NCBI GenBank assembly: GCA_015056085.1
Contig: SVHA01000001.1
Location: forward strand, 248,001 to 312,000
DNA: 64,000 nucleotides
Direction of reading: 5' to 3'
Source: Clostridiales bacterium
GTDB lineage: Bacteria > Bacillota > Clostridia > Christensenellales > Aristaeellaceae
In this document: piece after piece, positions 17,648 to 26,399 of the stretch
How positions within the stretch are numbered: position 1 is the stretch's first letter
Layout: every line of letters starts with the position of its first letter
Translations under genes and position numbers: made by a program
The notes under the pieces: generated by a model
Told to the model about the DNA's origin: nothing
Database searches by the model: none
Seen by the model: only the letters and a program-made list of their open reading frames with translations

Positions 17648-17689
17648 CGGCGCAGTTTGTCCATCTGCCATCTGGTTGATGGAATCGAC

Positions 17690-18085
17690 TTATTTCTTAC
17701 CGAAAAGCCGCTTTTCGGGCCGCTTTTCGACCACGTTGCTGCCGGGCAGATGCCTTTCATCCCGCTTTTCCTCCTCGCTGATTTCCCAGTGCAGAAGCAG
17801 CGTCAGCATCGCTCGCAGCACAATCACGGCGCCGAGGATAGCCAGTTCGTTCCATTCACGGACGATGACGGTACGCAGCACCTCGCCGCCCAGCTTGAAT
17901 TCCAGCGCCAGAGCGATCCCGTGAGCCAGTTCAAGGCGGATATGCTCATCATGCCGGATGTAATTGATAAAAGACTTCACTGCGGTGAACAGCAGCACCA
18001 CGATGCCCGCCAGTTCCACCAGTACAATGCCGATCTCCACGGCATAATGCACGACATTCTCCAAGAATTCCAGTACGGCGTCCAT
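17690..18085 (-). CDS. DUF1622 membrane protein
   Basis: 131 residues with hydrophobic segments at about 15-38 and 80-100. The middle stretch RLELAHGIALALEFKLGGEVLRT followed by EWNELAILGAVIVLR matches the DUF1622 family pattern. Start is backed by AGGAGG. Basic, charged C-terminus. Function unknown; stands alone between the lepA run and hemW. Confidence 0.8.
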   Translation of the reverse strand: MDAVLEFLENVVHYAVEIGIVLVELAGIVVLLFTAVKSFINYIRHDEHIRLELAHGIALALEFKLGGEVLRTVIVREWNELAILGAVIVLRAMLTLLLHWEISEEEKRDERHLPGSNVVEKRPEKRLFGKK

Positions 18086-18105
18086 GTGCGTCCTCCTTAT
18101 CCCGG

Positions 18106-18135
18106 TTGACGGGCTTCTCTATTTGTTGCTATCAT
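18106..18135 (+). promoter_or_regulatory. Promoter for hemW
   Basis: TTGACG (18106-18111), 18-base spacer, TATCAT (18130-18135), about 45 bases ahead of the hemW start. Confidence 0.6.
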
Positions 18136-18179
18136 ATCACACTTTTCGCCATATTTCCACTGATGGAGGTGATTTTCTG

Positions 18180-19370
18180 GTGAAATTTCAGGCAAATGCA
18201 ACATCAAACAGCAATTTACTGCCCATGGAACTGTATATCCATCTCCCCTTTTGCCGCAGCAAGTGCCGGTACTGCGATTTCGCCTCCTGGGCCGGTCAGG
18301 ACGGCCTGATGGCCCCTTATGTGGATGCCCTGCTGAAAGAGGCCGCCGCTGTCCAACAAAAATTGCCGGAAAACGTGGGCATCATCACAGTGTTCATTGG
18401 CGGCGGAACGCCCTCCACCCTGCCCGAGCCGCTGCTCAAGCGGCTGTTGTCCGGTCTGAAGGAAACATTCCCGATCAATGCTGACGCTGAATGGACCACA
18501 GAGGCCAATCCCGGCACGCTGACGCAGGAATGGCTGGACACCGCTGTTTCCTTTGGCGTGAACAGGCTTTCTCTTGGAATGCAGGCGTATCAGCCGGAAA
18601 TGCTGAAAATGCTGGGACGCATCCATGATTTTTCCCAGGTGGAACAGGCTGTATCCATGGCAAGACACAGCGGCATCAGCAACATCAGCCTTGACCTGAT
18701 GTTCGGCCTGCCGGGGCAAACGACTGAAATGTGGCTGGAAACGCTGGAAAAGGCACTGTCCCTGCAGCCGAAGCACCTGTCCTGCTATGGACTGATTCCC
18801 GAAGAAGGCACGCCCATGATGGTCGACCTGACCTCCGGACGGCTGACCCTGCCCGACGAGGAAACCGAGCGTCAGATGTACGACGACACGCTGGGCATCC
18901 TCCAATCACACGGCTTTGAGCAATACGAAATCAGCAATTTTGCTTTGCCGGGATACGCCTGCAGGCATAATCTGGGCTACTGGCGGCAGGTGCCCTATAT
19001 CGGGCTGGGTGCGTCGGCGGCATCCTGTCTGCCGGGAGATGGCTGCGCCTACCTTCGCAGGAGCAATCCGCCATCCATCCGGGAATATATCGAATACGTG
19101 CACAGCGGCTCGCCCAAGCCCGCTGAGGAGAAAATCAGCCACGACGACGCCATGTTTGAGACGCTGATGCTGGGGCTTCGCACTACGAAAGGCGTAAGTG
19201 AAACCGATTTTGCCACCATGCACGGCGTGAGTCTGTCAAATTATCGGGGCGAGACACTCAGCGAAATAGGTGCTGCCGGGCTGATGGAACACATCGACGG
19301 CTGGTGGCGGCTGACCCGCAAGGGCATGGATGTGCAGAATGCCGTGCTGGTGCGGCTGATGGACAAATAA
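18180..19370 (+). CDS. hemW: Radical SAM heme chaperone HemW
   Basis: HemW (formerly 'oxygen-independent coproporphyrinogen III oxidase-like'), 396 residues. CxxxCxxC at C25, C29, C32 binds the radical-SAM cluster; FIGGGTPS, EANPG, GVNRLSLGMQ and DLMFGLPGQT are characteristic. The GTG start at 18180 is chosen because GGAGGTGA lies 7 bases upstream; the ATG at 18225 has no ribosome site. The Cys pattern lacks the extra Cys of true HemN (CxxxCxxCxC), so a heme-binding chaperone role is the better reading. Followed by a strong terminator. Confidence 0.93.
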   Translation: MKFQANATSNSNLLPMELYIHLPFCRSKCRYCDFASWAGQDGLMAPYVDALLKEAAAVQQKLPENVGIITVFIGGGTPSTLPEPLLKRLLSGLKETFPINADAEWTTEANPGTLTQEWLDTAVSFGVNRLSLGMQAYQPEMLKMLGRIHDFSQVEQAVSMARHSGISNISLDLMFGLPGQTTEMWLETLEKALSLQPKHLSCYGLIPEEGTPMMVDLTSGRLTLPDEETERQMYDDTLGILQSHGFEQYEISNFALPGYACRHNLGYWRQVPYIGLGASAASCLPGDGCAYLRRSNPPSIREYIEYVHSGSPKPAEEKISHDDAMFETLMLGLRTTKGVSETDFATMHGVSLSNYRGETLSEIGAAGLMEHIDGWWRLTRKGMDVQNAVLVRLMDK

Positions 19371-19381
19371 CAAGTATTGTC

Positions 19382-19407
19382 AAAAAAGTGGCGTTAGCCA
19401 CTTTTTT
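19382..19407. terminator. Terminator after hemW
   Basis: Eleven-pair stem AAAAAAGTGGC/GCCACTTTTTT with loop GTTA; symmetrical, so it can work in both directions. It is contiguous with the palindromic repeat copy B. Confidence 0.85.
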
Positions 19408-19468
19408 GAGTTTTGCACTCCGTCACCGTCAGGGCTGCAAGCAGCCCTGACGTCCGTGACTCCGTGTT
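19403..19468 (-). repeat. Palindromic intergenic repeat, copy B
   Basis: Inverted copy of the element at 11680-11763. The 24-base palindrome (19428-19451) has the same arms with AA in the centre on this strand; the flanks AGTGCAAAACTC and ACACGGAG are shared. Next to it lies an A/T-rich hairpin, as in copy A. Confidence 0.75.
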
Positions 19469-19504
19469 CAGTCATCTTTTGCGTATTGTTTGACTACTAA
19501 AACA

Positions 19505-19530
19505 CAAAAAAGCGCCGGGATTTCCGGCGC
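19505..19530 (-). terminator. Terminator of the asp23-recG-ppk run
   Basis: Seven-pair stem GCGCCGG/CCGGCGC; on the minus strand followed by TTTTTTG. It lies 27 bases past the ppk1 stop. Confidence 0.85.
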
Positions 19531-19557
19531 ATGGGGATATGGGATCGTTCCGCTGGG

Positions 19558-21618
19558 TTACTTCCGCAGCAGCGCCTGACGATAGGCTTCGTCATACAGC
19601 AGGTTCTGGCTGGACACGGGGTTGTCCGTGCCGGGATAACGGCGGGTGTAGGAGCCATCGGGCTGCTGGTCACGGGCCTGCACGTTGTCCTTCCACATCA
19701 GGTCGAACATGGCGTCAATGCGCTTTTTCAGTTTCGGGGCAAGGATAGGTGTAGCCACCTCCACACGGCGCAGGGTGTTGCGGGTCATCCAGTCGGCGGA
19801 AGAGATGTACATCCGGGCTTCGTCGCCATCGCCGAAGGCATAGATGCGGCTGTGCTCCAGGAAGCGGCCCACAATGCTGATGATGCGGATGTTGTCCGTC
19901 ATGCCGGGCACGCCGCCCCGCAGGCAGCAGATGCCGCGAATGATCATTTCAATCTGCACGCCCGCCTTGGAGGCCTCGATCAGTTTGCGGATCAGCGTCT
20001 TGTCCGTCAGGCTGTTCATCTTCAAACGGATGTGACCCTTTTCGCCCGATTCCGCTTTCCTGATTTCGCCGTCGATGAGGTCGATCAGCTTGTTCTGCAG
20101 GCAGTGGGGCGCCACCAGCAGCGTGGACATATAGTCCACCGTTTCGCCCCGGATGAGGGCTTCAAACACCTGCGCGGCTTCATCAGCGATGTCTTCCCGG
20201 GCGGTCATGTGACTCAAGTCAGTGTAAAGGCGGGAGGTCTTCTCGTTGTAGTTGCCGGTGCCGACCTGCGTCACCCGCTGGATAGTGCCATCGGCCTTCT
20301 GACGGGTAATCAGGCACAGTTTGCTGTGCACCTTCAGCCGCTCAATGCCATAGATGACATGGCAGCCGGCCCGCTCCAGGCGGCGGCTCCATTCGATGTT
20401 GTTCTCTTCGTCAAAACGGGCTTTGAGTTCCACAAGCACGTCCACACGCTTGCCGTTTTCGGCGGCTTCCACCAGTGCTTCCACCACCTTGGAGTCCCTG
20501 GCCAGACGGTAGAGCGTCATGCGGATGGAGGTCACTTCCGGGTCCTGGGCGGCTTCATGCAAAAGCCGCAGGAAGGGCCGGATGGACTGATAAGGATAAT
20601 GCAGCAGCACATCCTTTTCCAGAATCTGATCAAACACAGGGCGCTTGTCGTCAATGTCAGAGGAATTCTGGGGATGACGGGGCGCATAGAACAGTTCGCC
20701 GTGGGAACGCAGCATATCCTCAATCTGGAACAGGAAGGACATATTCAGCGGCGCATCGTACTCAAAGACACGGTTGAGGTCCAGTTTCAGATGCACGCAG
20801 AGCATGGACACGATGTCCGCATCCAGCTGCCGGGACAGTTCCAGGCGCACAGGGCACAGTTTTTGGCGCAGACGACACACTTCCGCCATGTGATCCCGGT
20901 AGTTGAGGTCCTCGTCATAGATGCTGTCGGCGTCGATGTCCGCATTGCGGGTGACACGGGCCAGCGCCTTGGCGGCAATGCGATAGCCGGGGAACAAGAG
21001 CGGCAGGAAGTGCAGGATAAATTCCTCGCACAGGATGTAGCAGCCCTTGCGGTCCGGTACTTCAATCAGCCGGGGGAAGTTTTCCGACTCGCAGGGCACC
21101 ACGCCAATCTTCTTCTTTTCGCCCCTTGTTTCCAGCACTGCGAAGGCATAGATCTGCTTGTTGTTCAGGAAGGGGAAAGACTGCTTCTTGGTGACGACCA
21201 CAGAAGACAGCACCGGCATGAAGTCCTTGCGGAACATCTTTTCCAGCGCCCGCTCCGTTTCCTTGGTGATGCAGCGGAAATTGACCACAGACACACCCTG
21301 TTCTTCCAGCTTTTCCATCAGGCCATGATAGGCAGCGTCACGGCGGCTGCAAAGCTGCCTGATGCGATGAGTGGCAGCGGTGATCTGCTCGCCGGGAGTC
21401 ATGTGGGTCTTGTTTTCCCGGGCTTCCTTGTCCAGCAGCATCTGGTCATGCAAGCTGCCGATGCGCACCATGAAGAATTCATCCAGATTGGACTGGAAAA
21501 TGGACAGGAAGGTCAGCCGCTCGCACAGCGGCACCCGCTCATCCTCGGCTTCTTCCAGCACACGCTCATTGAACCTCAGCCAACTCAGTTCCCGGTTTTC
21601 CAGGCAGGTCGATTCCAT
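19558..21618 (-). CDS. ppk1: Polyphosphate kinase 1
   Basis: Reversible transfer of the gamma-phosphate of ATP onto long-chain polyphosphate. 686 residues, family length. N-terminal ENRELSWLRFNERVLEEA, then the two phospholipase-D-like catalytic domains with the phosphorylated His in KVHSKLCLI and the second in EHSRIYAF, plus GTGNYNEKTS and YISSADWM. ATG 21618 is favoured over 21645 by GGAAG seven bases ahead. It is last in a run with recG, so its transcription may depend on the asp23 promoter. polyP could serve stress or spore physiology. Confidence 0.95.
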   Translation of the reverse strand: MESTCLENRELSWLRFNERVLEEAEDERVPLCERLTFLSIFQSNLDEFFMVRIGSLHDQMLLDKEARENKTHMTPGEQITAATHRIRQLCSRRDAAYHGLMEKLEEQGVSVVNFRCITKETERALEKMFRKDFMPVLSSVVVTKKQSFPFLNNKQIYAFAVLETRGEKKKIGVVPCESENFPRLIEVPDRKGCYILCEEFILHFLPLLFPGYRIAAKALARVTRNADIDADSIYDEDLNYRDHMAEVCRLRQKLCPVRLELSRQLDADIVSMLCVHLKLDLNRVFEYDAPLNMSFLFQIEDMLRSHGELFYAPRHPQNSSDIDDKRPVFDQILEKDVLLHYPYQSIRPFLRLLHEAAQDPEVTSIRMTLYRLARDSKVVEALVEAAENGKRVDVLVELKARFDEENNIEWSRRLERAGCHVIYGIERLKVHSKLCLITRQKADGTIQRVTQVGTGNYNEKTSRLYTDLSHMTAREDIADEAAQVFEALIRGETVDYMSTLLVAPHCLQNKLIDLIDGEIRKAESGEKGHIRLKMNSLTDKTLIRKLIEASKAGVQIEMIIRGICCLRGGVPGMTDNIRIISIVGRFLEHSRIYAFGDGDEARMYISSADWMTRNTLRRVEVATPILAPKLKKRIDAMFDLMWKDNVQARDQQPDGSYTRRYPGTDNPVSSQNLLYDEAYRQALLRK

Positions 21619-21651
21619 CAGGCAACTTCCTTTCATGTTTGACACAGCGGC

Positions 21652-23658
21652 TCAGTTGAGCGCCACCTGTTCCAGTTTTTCCCGATAATGTTTGAGGGCC
21701 TCTTTTTCCACGATTTCCCTCTCGTCAAGGAGAGAAGTATCCTCCCGCAGACGCTTCATGCAGTTGGCGGCCTCTTCCAGCAGACGCACATCGCCGTCCA
21801 GCAGGAAATCCGCCATTATCTCGCCGGACTGCCTCGTGCCCATCAGGTCGCCGGGGCCCCGGATTTCCAGGTCCTTCTGGGCCACAACGAAGCCGTCATT
21901 GGTGGCGGTCAGCGTCCGCAGGCGCTCATTGGGGCTGGACAGCAGGAAGCACCAACTTTCCGCAGCGCCCCGGCCCACACGGCCTCTCAGCTGATGCAGC
22001 TGACTCAGGCCATATCGCTCGGCGTTTTCAATAATCATCACGCTGGCGTTGGGTACGTTCACGCCCACCTCGATCACCGTGGTGGACACCAGCACGTCCG
22101 TTTCGCCTTTTGTGAAGGCGTCCAGCACGGCGGCTTTTTCATCCGCAGGCTGATTGCCCCAGGTCAATCCCACCCGGAGGCCTTTGAGTTCCCCGGATAC
22201 CAGTGCGTCATAGGTAGCCCTGGCGGAACGCACGTCTTCCAGCATTTCGCTGTCTTCCACCAGCGGGCACACAACGTAACCCTGGCGGCCTTTGGCTACC
22301 TCCTGCCGCAGGAAACCATACATATCGCTGCGCTTTTCTTCCGGCACAATGCGGGTCTTCACCGGCGTGCGACCGGGGGGGAGTTCATCCACCACGGATA
22401 CGTCCAGATCGCCGTAGAGAATCAGCGCCAGCGTGCGGGGAATGGGCGTGGCGCTCATCACCAGCACATGGGGCGCCTGCTTGCCGTCAGAGCCCTTGTT
22501 TTGCAATGTGCTGCGCTGATGCACGCCGAAGCGGTGCTGCTCGTCCGTAATCACCAGCCCCAGGCGCTGATACTGCACCTTCTCGCTGATGAGAGCATGG
22601 GTGCCGAAAACGGCGTCGAACTCGCCCATTTCACAAGCCAGATGAGCGGCCCGCTTGTCTTTTGCCTTCATGGAGCCAATCAGCAGCCCGCAGCGGATGC
22701 CCATGGGGGCAAGCAGCGCTTTGGCGGCCTCATAATGCTGCCTTGCCAGGATTTCCGTGGGGGCCATCATGGCGCACTGATAGCCCGCCTCATGGGCCAG
22801 GTAGATAGCACCAAAGGCCAGGGCTGTCTTGCCGCAGCCCACATCGCCCTGAATCAGCCGGCTCATGGCCCGGGGGCGGCGCAGGTCGTCCGCCACTTCG
22901 CCCAGCACCCGCTTTTGCGCCCTGGTAGGCACGAAGGGCATCATATACCAGAATTTTTCCGTCTGATCTTTGGGGATTTCCATGGGGAAGCCGTTTTCCT
23001 GATGACGCCTAAGCAGCGACAGCGCCGCCTGATACATCAGCATCTGCTCAAAAGCCAGACGGCGGCGGGCCAGTTTCAGGTTTTCCAGCGAATCAGGAAA
23101 ATGCGCCTGTCGGATAGCAAAATTGAGTTCGCACAGGGAATGGCGCAAACGCAGGGAATCCGGCAGCGTTTCCGGGCAGCAATCCTCCACCTGCGTCAGG
23201 GCCGAGGCCATCATTTCCCGCATGAGTTTGCCAGGAACGCCTTTAATCGCCCGATACACAGGCTGAATGGACGGCTGCATGACCCGCTGGGGATTGAGCA
23301 TTACCCGGCGGCCGTTTTTTTCTGTCACCCGACCAAAGAGCATGATGCTCTGCCCCACGGGGAGCTGCTGCATCACCCAGGGTTGATTATACCAGGCCAG
23401 GGAAAGTTTGCCGGAATCATCCCGGATGGACGCCGTGACCCTCGTCAGGCCATTGAAGCGGCTGAGTTTGGGCGGGTTGTCCACCACACCCAGCACCAGA
23501 GCCTCCCCCGCATGGCACAGGGCGCAGGGGGTGACCTTCGTTCTGTCCTCATAGCGCAGGGGAAGGCAGTATAACAAATCGCGCAATGAGCATATGCCCA
23601 CTGCGCGAAGTGATTCCAGCCGGGTTGGGCCAACGCCCTTGATGGCGGAAAGTTCCAT
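21652..23658 (-). CDS. recG: ATP-dependent DNA helicase RecG
   Basis: Branch-migrating helicase for stalled forks and Holliday junctions, 668 residues. An N-terminal wedge/OB domain (MELSAIKGVGPTR, then a region with DRTKVTP) is followed by helicase motifs: Walker A GDVGCGKTALA, the DEQH box in ITDEQHRFGV, SATPIPRT, and the C-terminal TTVIEVGVNVPNA and QLRGRVGRG. Starts 4 bases after the DAK2-domain gene, the widespread Firmicute order asp23-DAK2-recG. Confidence 0.97.
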   Translation of the reverse strand: MELSAIKGVGPTRLESLRAVGICSLRDLLYCLPLRYEDRTKVTPCALCHAGEALVLGVVDNPPKLSRFNGLTRVTASIRDDSGKLSLAWYNQPWVMQQLPVGQSIMLFGRVTEKNGRRVMLNPQRVMQPSIQPVYRAIKGVPGKLMREMMASALTQVEDCCPETLPDSLRLRHSLCELNFAIRQAHFPDSLENLKLARRRLAFEQMLMYQAALSLLRRHQENGFPMEIPKDQTEKFWYMMPFVPTRAQKRVLGEVADDLRRPRAMSRLIQGDVGCGKTALAFGAIYLAHEAGYQCAMMAPTEILARQHYEAAKALLAPMGIRCGLLIGSMKAKDKRAAHLACEMGEFDAVFGTHALISEKVQYQRLGLVITDEQHRFGVHQRSTLQNKGSDGKQAPHVLVMSATPIPRTLALILYGDLDVSVVDELPPGRTPVKTRIVPEEKRSDMYGFLRQEVAKGRQGYVVCPLVEDSEMLEDVRSARATYDALVSGELKGLRVGLTWGNQPADEKAAVLDAFTKGETDVLVSTTVIEVGVNVPNASVMIIENAERYGLSQLHQLRGRVGRGAAESWCFLLSSPNERLRTLTATNDGFVVAQKDLEIRGPGDLMGTRQSGEIMADFLLDGDVRLLEEAANCMKRLREDTSLLDEREIVEKEALKHYREKLEQVALN

Positions 23659-23662
23659 GATG

Positions 23663-25318
23663 TTACTCCACAGAAATCAGATAATAGTACAGGGGCTGAC
23701 CGCCGAACATACACTCCACATCGCAGTCGGGATAAGCAGCGGCGATTTCATCAGCCATGGCCTGAGCGTCGGATTCGGTGACGTCAGCGCCGTAATACAC
23801 GGTGATCAGCTCGTCGTCCTCACCCACCACGGCCTTCATCATTTCCATGGCCACGTCGTGGACGCTGTTGCCGGAATAGGCAATCTGGCCGTTGTGCATA
23901 CCGATGATGTCGTCCTTGTGGATCTGCACGCCGTTGTACTCGCTGTCACGCACGGCATAGGTGACGGTGCCGGTGCGCACGTGCTGGGCGGCTTCGTCCA
24001 TGCGGCGGGCATTTTCTTCGGCGCTCACATCCGTCTGGAAAGCCACAGCGGCAGCGATGCCCATGGCCACGTTCTTGGTGGGGATGACAAACACCTGCTT
24101 GTCCGCCAGTTCAGCGGCCTGCTGGGCTGCCAGCACCACGTTGCCGTTGTTGGGGAAGACGAACACGCAGCGGGCGTTGACGGAATTGATGGCACTGAGG
24201 ATGTCATCAATGGAAGGATTCATGGTCTGGCCGCCCTCGACGATGTGATCCACCGCCAGGTCACGGAAGATGCTGGAGAAGCCTTCGCCCAGGGACACGG
24301 CCACCATGCCGAAGTCCTTCTCGGGCTCTAAGGGCTTGGCGGGCGCGGCGGGAGCCTCGGCGGCTTCCTTCTCACGCTTCATTTCCAGCATATTACGGAT
24401 TTCGATACCCACCAGTTCGCCCAATTCGATGCCGTATTCCAGAGCGCTGCCAGGCGTATTGGTATGCACGTGCACCTTGGTCAGGTCCATATCACCGGTG
24501 ACCACAACGCAGTCGCCGATGCGCTTGAGGCGGCGGCGGAAGGAATCCACATCGCCCTCGGTGCAGTCTTCACGGAAGTTCTTGACGGCAAACTCCACGC
24601 AATAAGCATAGCGGATTTCGCCGGACAGGTCGTGAATGTCCTCGAAAGTCTCGCTGGTGTCGCCAGCCATCAGGGCAGCGGGATCTTCGATCTCCTCGCC
24701 ACGCAGGACAGCCGCATAGCCGGTGTAAATCAGCAGCAGGCCGCGTCCGCCGGAGTCCACCACGCCAGCCGCCTTCAGGGCGGGCAGCATTTCGGGGGTG
24801 CGGCGCAGGATTTCCTCACCGCTCTTGAGGATGACGTCAAACAGGCCATCATAATCATCGGGAGCCTTTTCCACCTGCTTGAGGGCGTCCTCAGCCACCA
24901 CACGGGCCACGGTGAGGATGGTGCCTTCCTTGGGCTTCATCACGGCCTTGTATGCCTTGTCAGCGCCTGCCTTGAGGGCCTGGGCAAACTGCACAGGGGT
25001 GATCTTTTCCACACCCTTGAGGGCGCTGGAGAAGCCGCGCAGCAGCTGGGAGGTGATGACGCCGGAGTTGCCGCGGGCGCCCTTGAGCGCACCCTTGGAA
25101 ATGGCAGCGGCGGCCTCGTCAGCCCGCAGGAACTCCTTGCTGTTCACCTCACGGGTGGCAGACTGCATCGTCAGGGACATATTGGTGCCGGTATCACCGT
25201 CAGGCACAGGGAACACGTTGAGGGCGTCCACAGCCTCCCGGTTTTTTTCCAGCAGCGCTGCGCCGGCGACAACCATGTCACGCAACAGCAGGCCATCTAT
25301 GGTCTTATGCTGAATCAA
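23663..25318 (-). CDS. DAK2/DhaL-domain kinase, YloV/FakA-like
   Basis: 551 residues. N-terminal DhaL/DAK2 domain with the Mg-ATP motif NVFPVPDGDTGTNMSLT and GARGNSGVITSQLLRG; central FakA region (HVHTNTPG); C-terminal FakA domain with IPTKNVAMGIAAA. Proteins of this build are the ATP-binding half of bacterial fatty acid kinase, working with a DegV-type FakB that presents the fatty acid. No degV/fakB is in the window. It lies 142 bases after the asp23-type gene and directly before recG. Confidence 0.9.
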   Translation of the reverse strand: MIQHKTIDGLLLRDMVVAGAALLEKNREAVDALNVFPVPDGDTGTNMSLTMQSATREVNSKEFLRADEAAAAISKGALKGARGNSGVITSQLLRGFSSALKGVEKITPVQFAQALKAGADKAYKAVMKPKEGTILTVARVVAEDALKQVEKAPDDYDGLFDVILKSGEEILRRTPEMLPALKAAGVVDSGGRGLLLIYTGYAAVLRGEEIEDPAALMAGDTSETFEDIHDLSGEIRYAYCVEFAVKNFREDCTEGDVDSFRRRLKRIGDCVVVTGDMDLTKVHVHTNTPGSALEYGIELGELVGIEIRNMLEMKREKEAAEAPAAPAKPLEPEKDFGMVAVSLGEGFSSIFRDLAVDHIVEGGQTMNPSIDDILSAINSVNARCVFVFPNNGNVVLAAQQAAELADKQVFVIPTKNVAMGIAAAVAFQTDVSAEENARRMDEAAQHVRTGTVTYAVRDSEYNGVQIHKDDIIGMHNGQIAYSGNSVHDVAMEMMKAVVGEDDELITVYYGADVTESDAQAMADEIAAAYPDCDVECMFGGQPLYYYLISVE

Positions 25319-25460
25319 CTTTCTTCCTCCGTTCAGACAATCCGCCCAAGGGCAGAAAGCGTCTTATTGCCGCCTGAAAAGCAGGGCGGCATCGGCGGTG
25401 TTATTTAGCCTCACCGGCATATCAACACCACCTGCAAATCTCATCTCAGGGCCCCCTGTG

Positions 25461-25811
25461 TCAGATGCGAAGACCTTCCACCGAGATGTTGACCTTGCGC
25501 ACCGTCACGCCGGTCATGCTTTCCAGCTTGTAGCGCACGGTGTCCACAATCGTCTTGCAGACCTCGGAGATGGAAATGCCATATTCGACAATGATGAACA
25601 GATCCACATCCAGCATATCGCCCACAGGACGGATCTGGACGCCACGGGCGAGATTTTCCCGGCCCAGCCATTCCACCAGGCCGTCCTTGGCCCGCTTGGA
25701 AGACATGGCAACAATGCCGTAGCATTCCAGGGCAGCATAGCCCACGACCTTGAGCATCACGTCCTCGCTGATGAAGACCGTACCGATGTCGTTCTTGATT
25801 TTACATTCCAT
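25461..25811 (-). CDS. Asp23/Gls24 family protein (YloU-like)
   Basis: 116-residue Asp23/Gls24 family protein: IFISEDVMLKVVGYAALECYGIVAM, then RPVGDMLDVDLFIIVEYGISI and TVRKVNISVEGLR are characteristic. The family is linked to envelope stress, anchored on the membrane side. First gene of the run asp23-FakA-like-recG-ppk1, with AGGAGG ahead of ATG 25811 and its own promoter. Confidence 0.92.
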   Translation of the reverse strand: MECKIKNDIGTVFISEDVMLKVVGYAALECYGIVAMSSKRAKDGLVEWLGRENLARGVQIRPVGDMLDVDLFIIVEYGISISEVCKTIVDTVRYKLESMTGVTVRKVNISVEGLRI

Positions 25812-25895
25812 GCGTAAGTACCTCCTTTAGGGAGCAATCCCTCCAAAGAACAGTTTGCCCCAAAAGCAAACTTATCCATCATCAGGGTCTCATAT

Positions 25896-25924
25896 AGTAT
25901 ACAGCGTTTTGGCCTGTTTGGCAA
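25896..25924 (-). promoter_or_regulatory. Promoter of the asp23-recG-ppk1 run
   Basis: Minus strand TTGCCA (25919-25924), 17-base spacer, TATACT (25896-25901), about 80 bases before the asp23-type gene. Between this and the T-box promoter (25925-26015) there is nothing else I can name. Confidence 0.65.
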
Positions 25925-26015
25925 GGATTTTTTGCATTCATGAGCAGTTTCTTCCTCTTCTTTGGCTGTTTTTTCTTGTAAGGGCGAAAATTCGGCTGAT
26001 TTTGCCCCGGAATTC

Positions 26016-26044
26016 TTGACAATCTCGCAAAAGTTGCCTATAAT
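26016..26044 (+). promoter_or_regulatory. Consensus promoter for the tyrosine T-box operon
   Basis: Perfect TTGACA (26016-26021), 17-base spacer, perfect TATAAT (26039-26044). Confidence 0.9.
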
Positions 26045-26050
26045 GCACTC

Positions 26051-26362
26051 TGTCAGCTTCATCTGATGCGATGACGGGAAGAGTACGTCCAAAGCGGGTT
26101 TCAAGAGAGTTTCCGTTTCGGTGCGAGGAAACAGCCCCATGGACCGAATTACACCCCTGAGCCATCCGCTGAACCGCTCTGAATGGTCAAATCCATCAGA
26201 CGCTCAGGCGGCATCCGGTGCGCCGGTTACAGCGCAGGGCATATATGCGATGCCCATGAGGGCCGGATGTTTCCGGCTGAACGGAAGTGGTACCGTGGCA
26301 ATTTCAACATGATTTGTCGCCTTCCCCGCAGGATGAATTTATCCTGCAGGGAAGGCTTTTTT
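26051..26362 (+). promoter_or_regulatory. T-box riboswitch, probably tyrosine-specific
   Basis: Stem I begins with GGGAAGAGTACGTCC (AGTA loop-E strand), has the AGAGAG bulge and TTTCC/GGAAA distal hairpin, and the specifier region GAATTACACCCCTGAGC. The codon TAC at 26150-26152, followed by A, reads Tyr. The T-box core AAGTGGTACCGTGG is at 26285-26298 with UGGU for a discriminator A, as in tRNA-Tyr. A strong terminator follows. Having tyrS two genes downstream supports the Tyr reading; TTA (Leu), one base earlier, is the alternative by frame of reading. Confidence 0.9.
26319..26362 (+). terminator. T-box regulated terminator
   Basis: Stem GCCTTCCC/GGGAAGGC continued by CAGGAT/ATCCTG around loop GAATTT, followed by TTTTTT. 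Ribosome site AAGGAGGT of the aminotransferase lies 26 bases downstream. Confidence 0.92.
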
Positions 26363-26399
26363 CATCGGAATGATTGAACAGAGCCACAAGGAGGTATGT

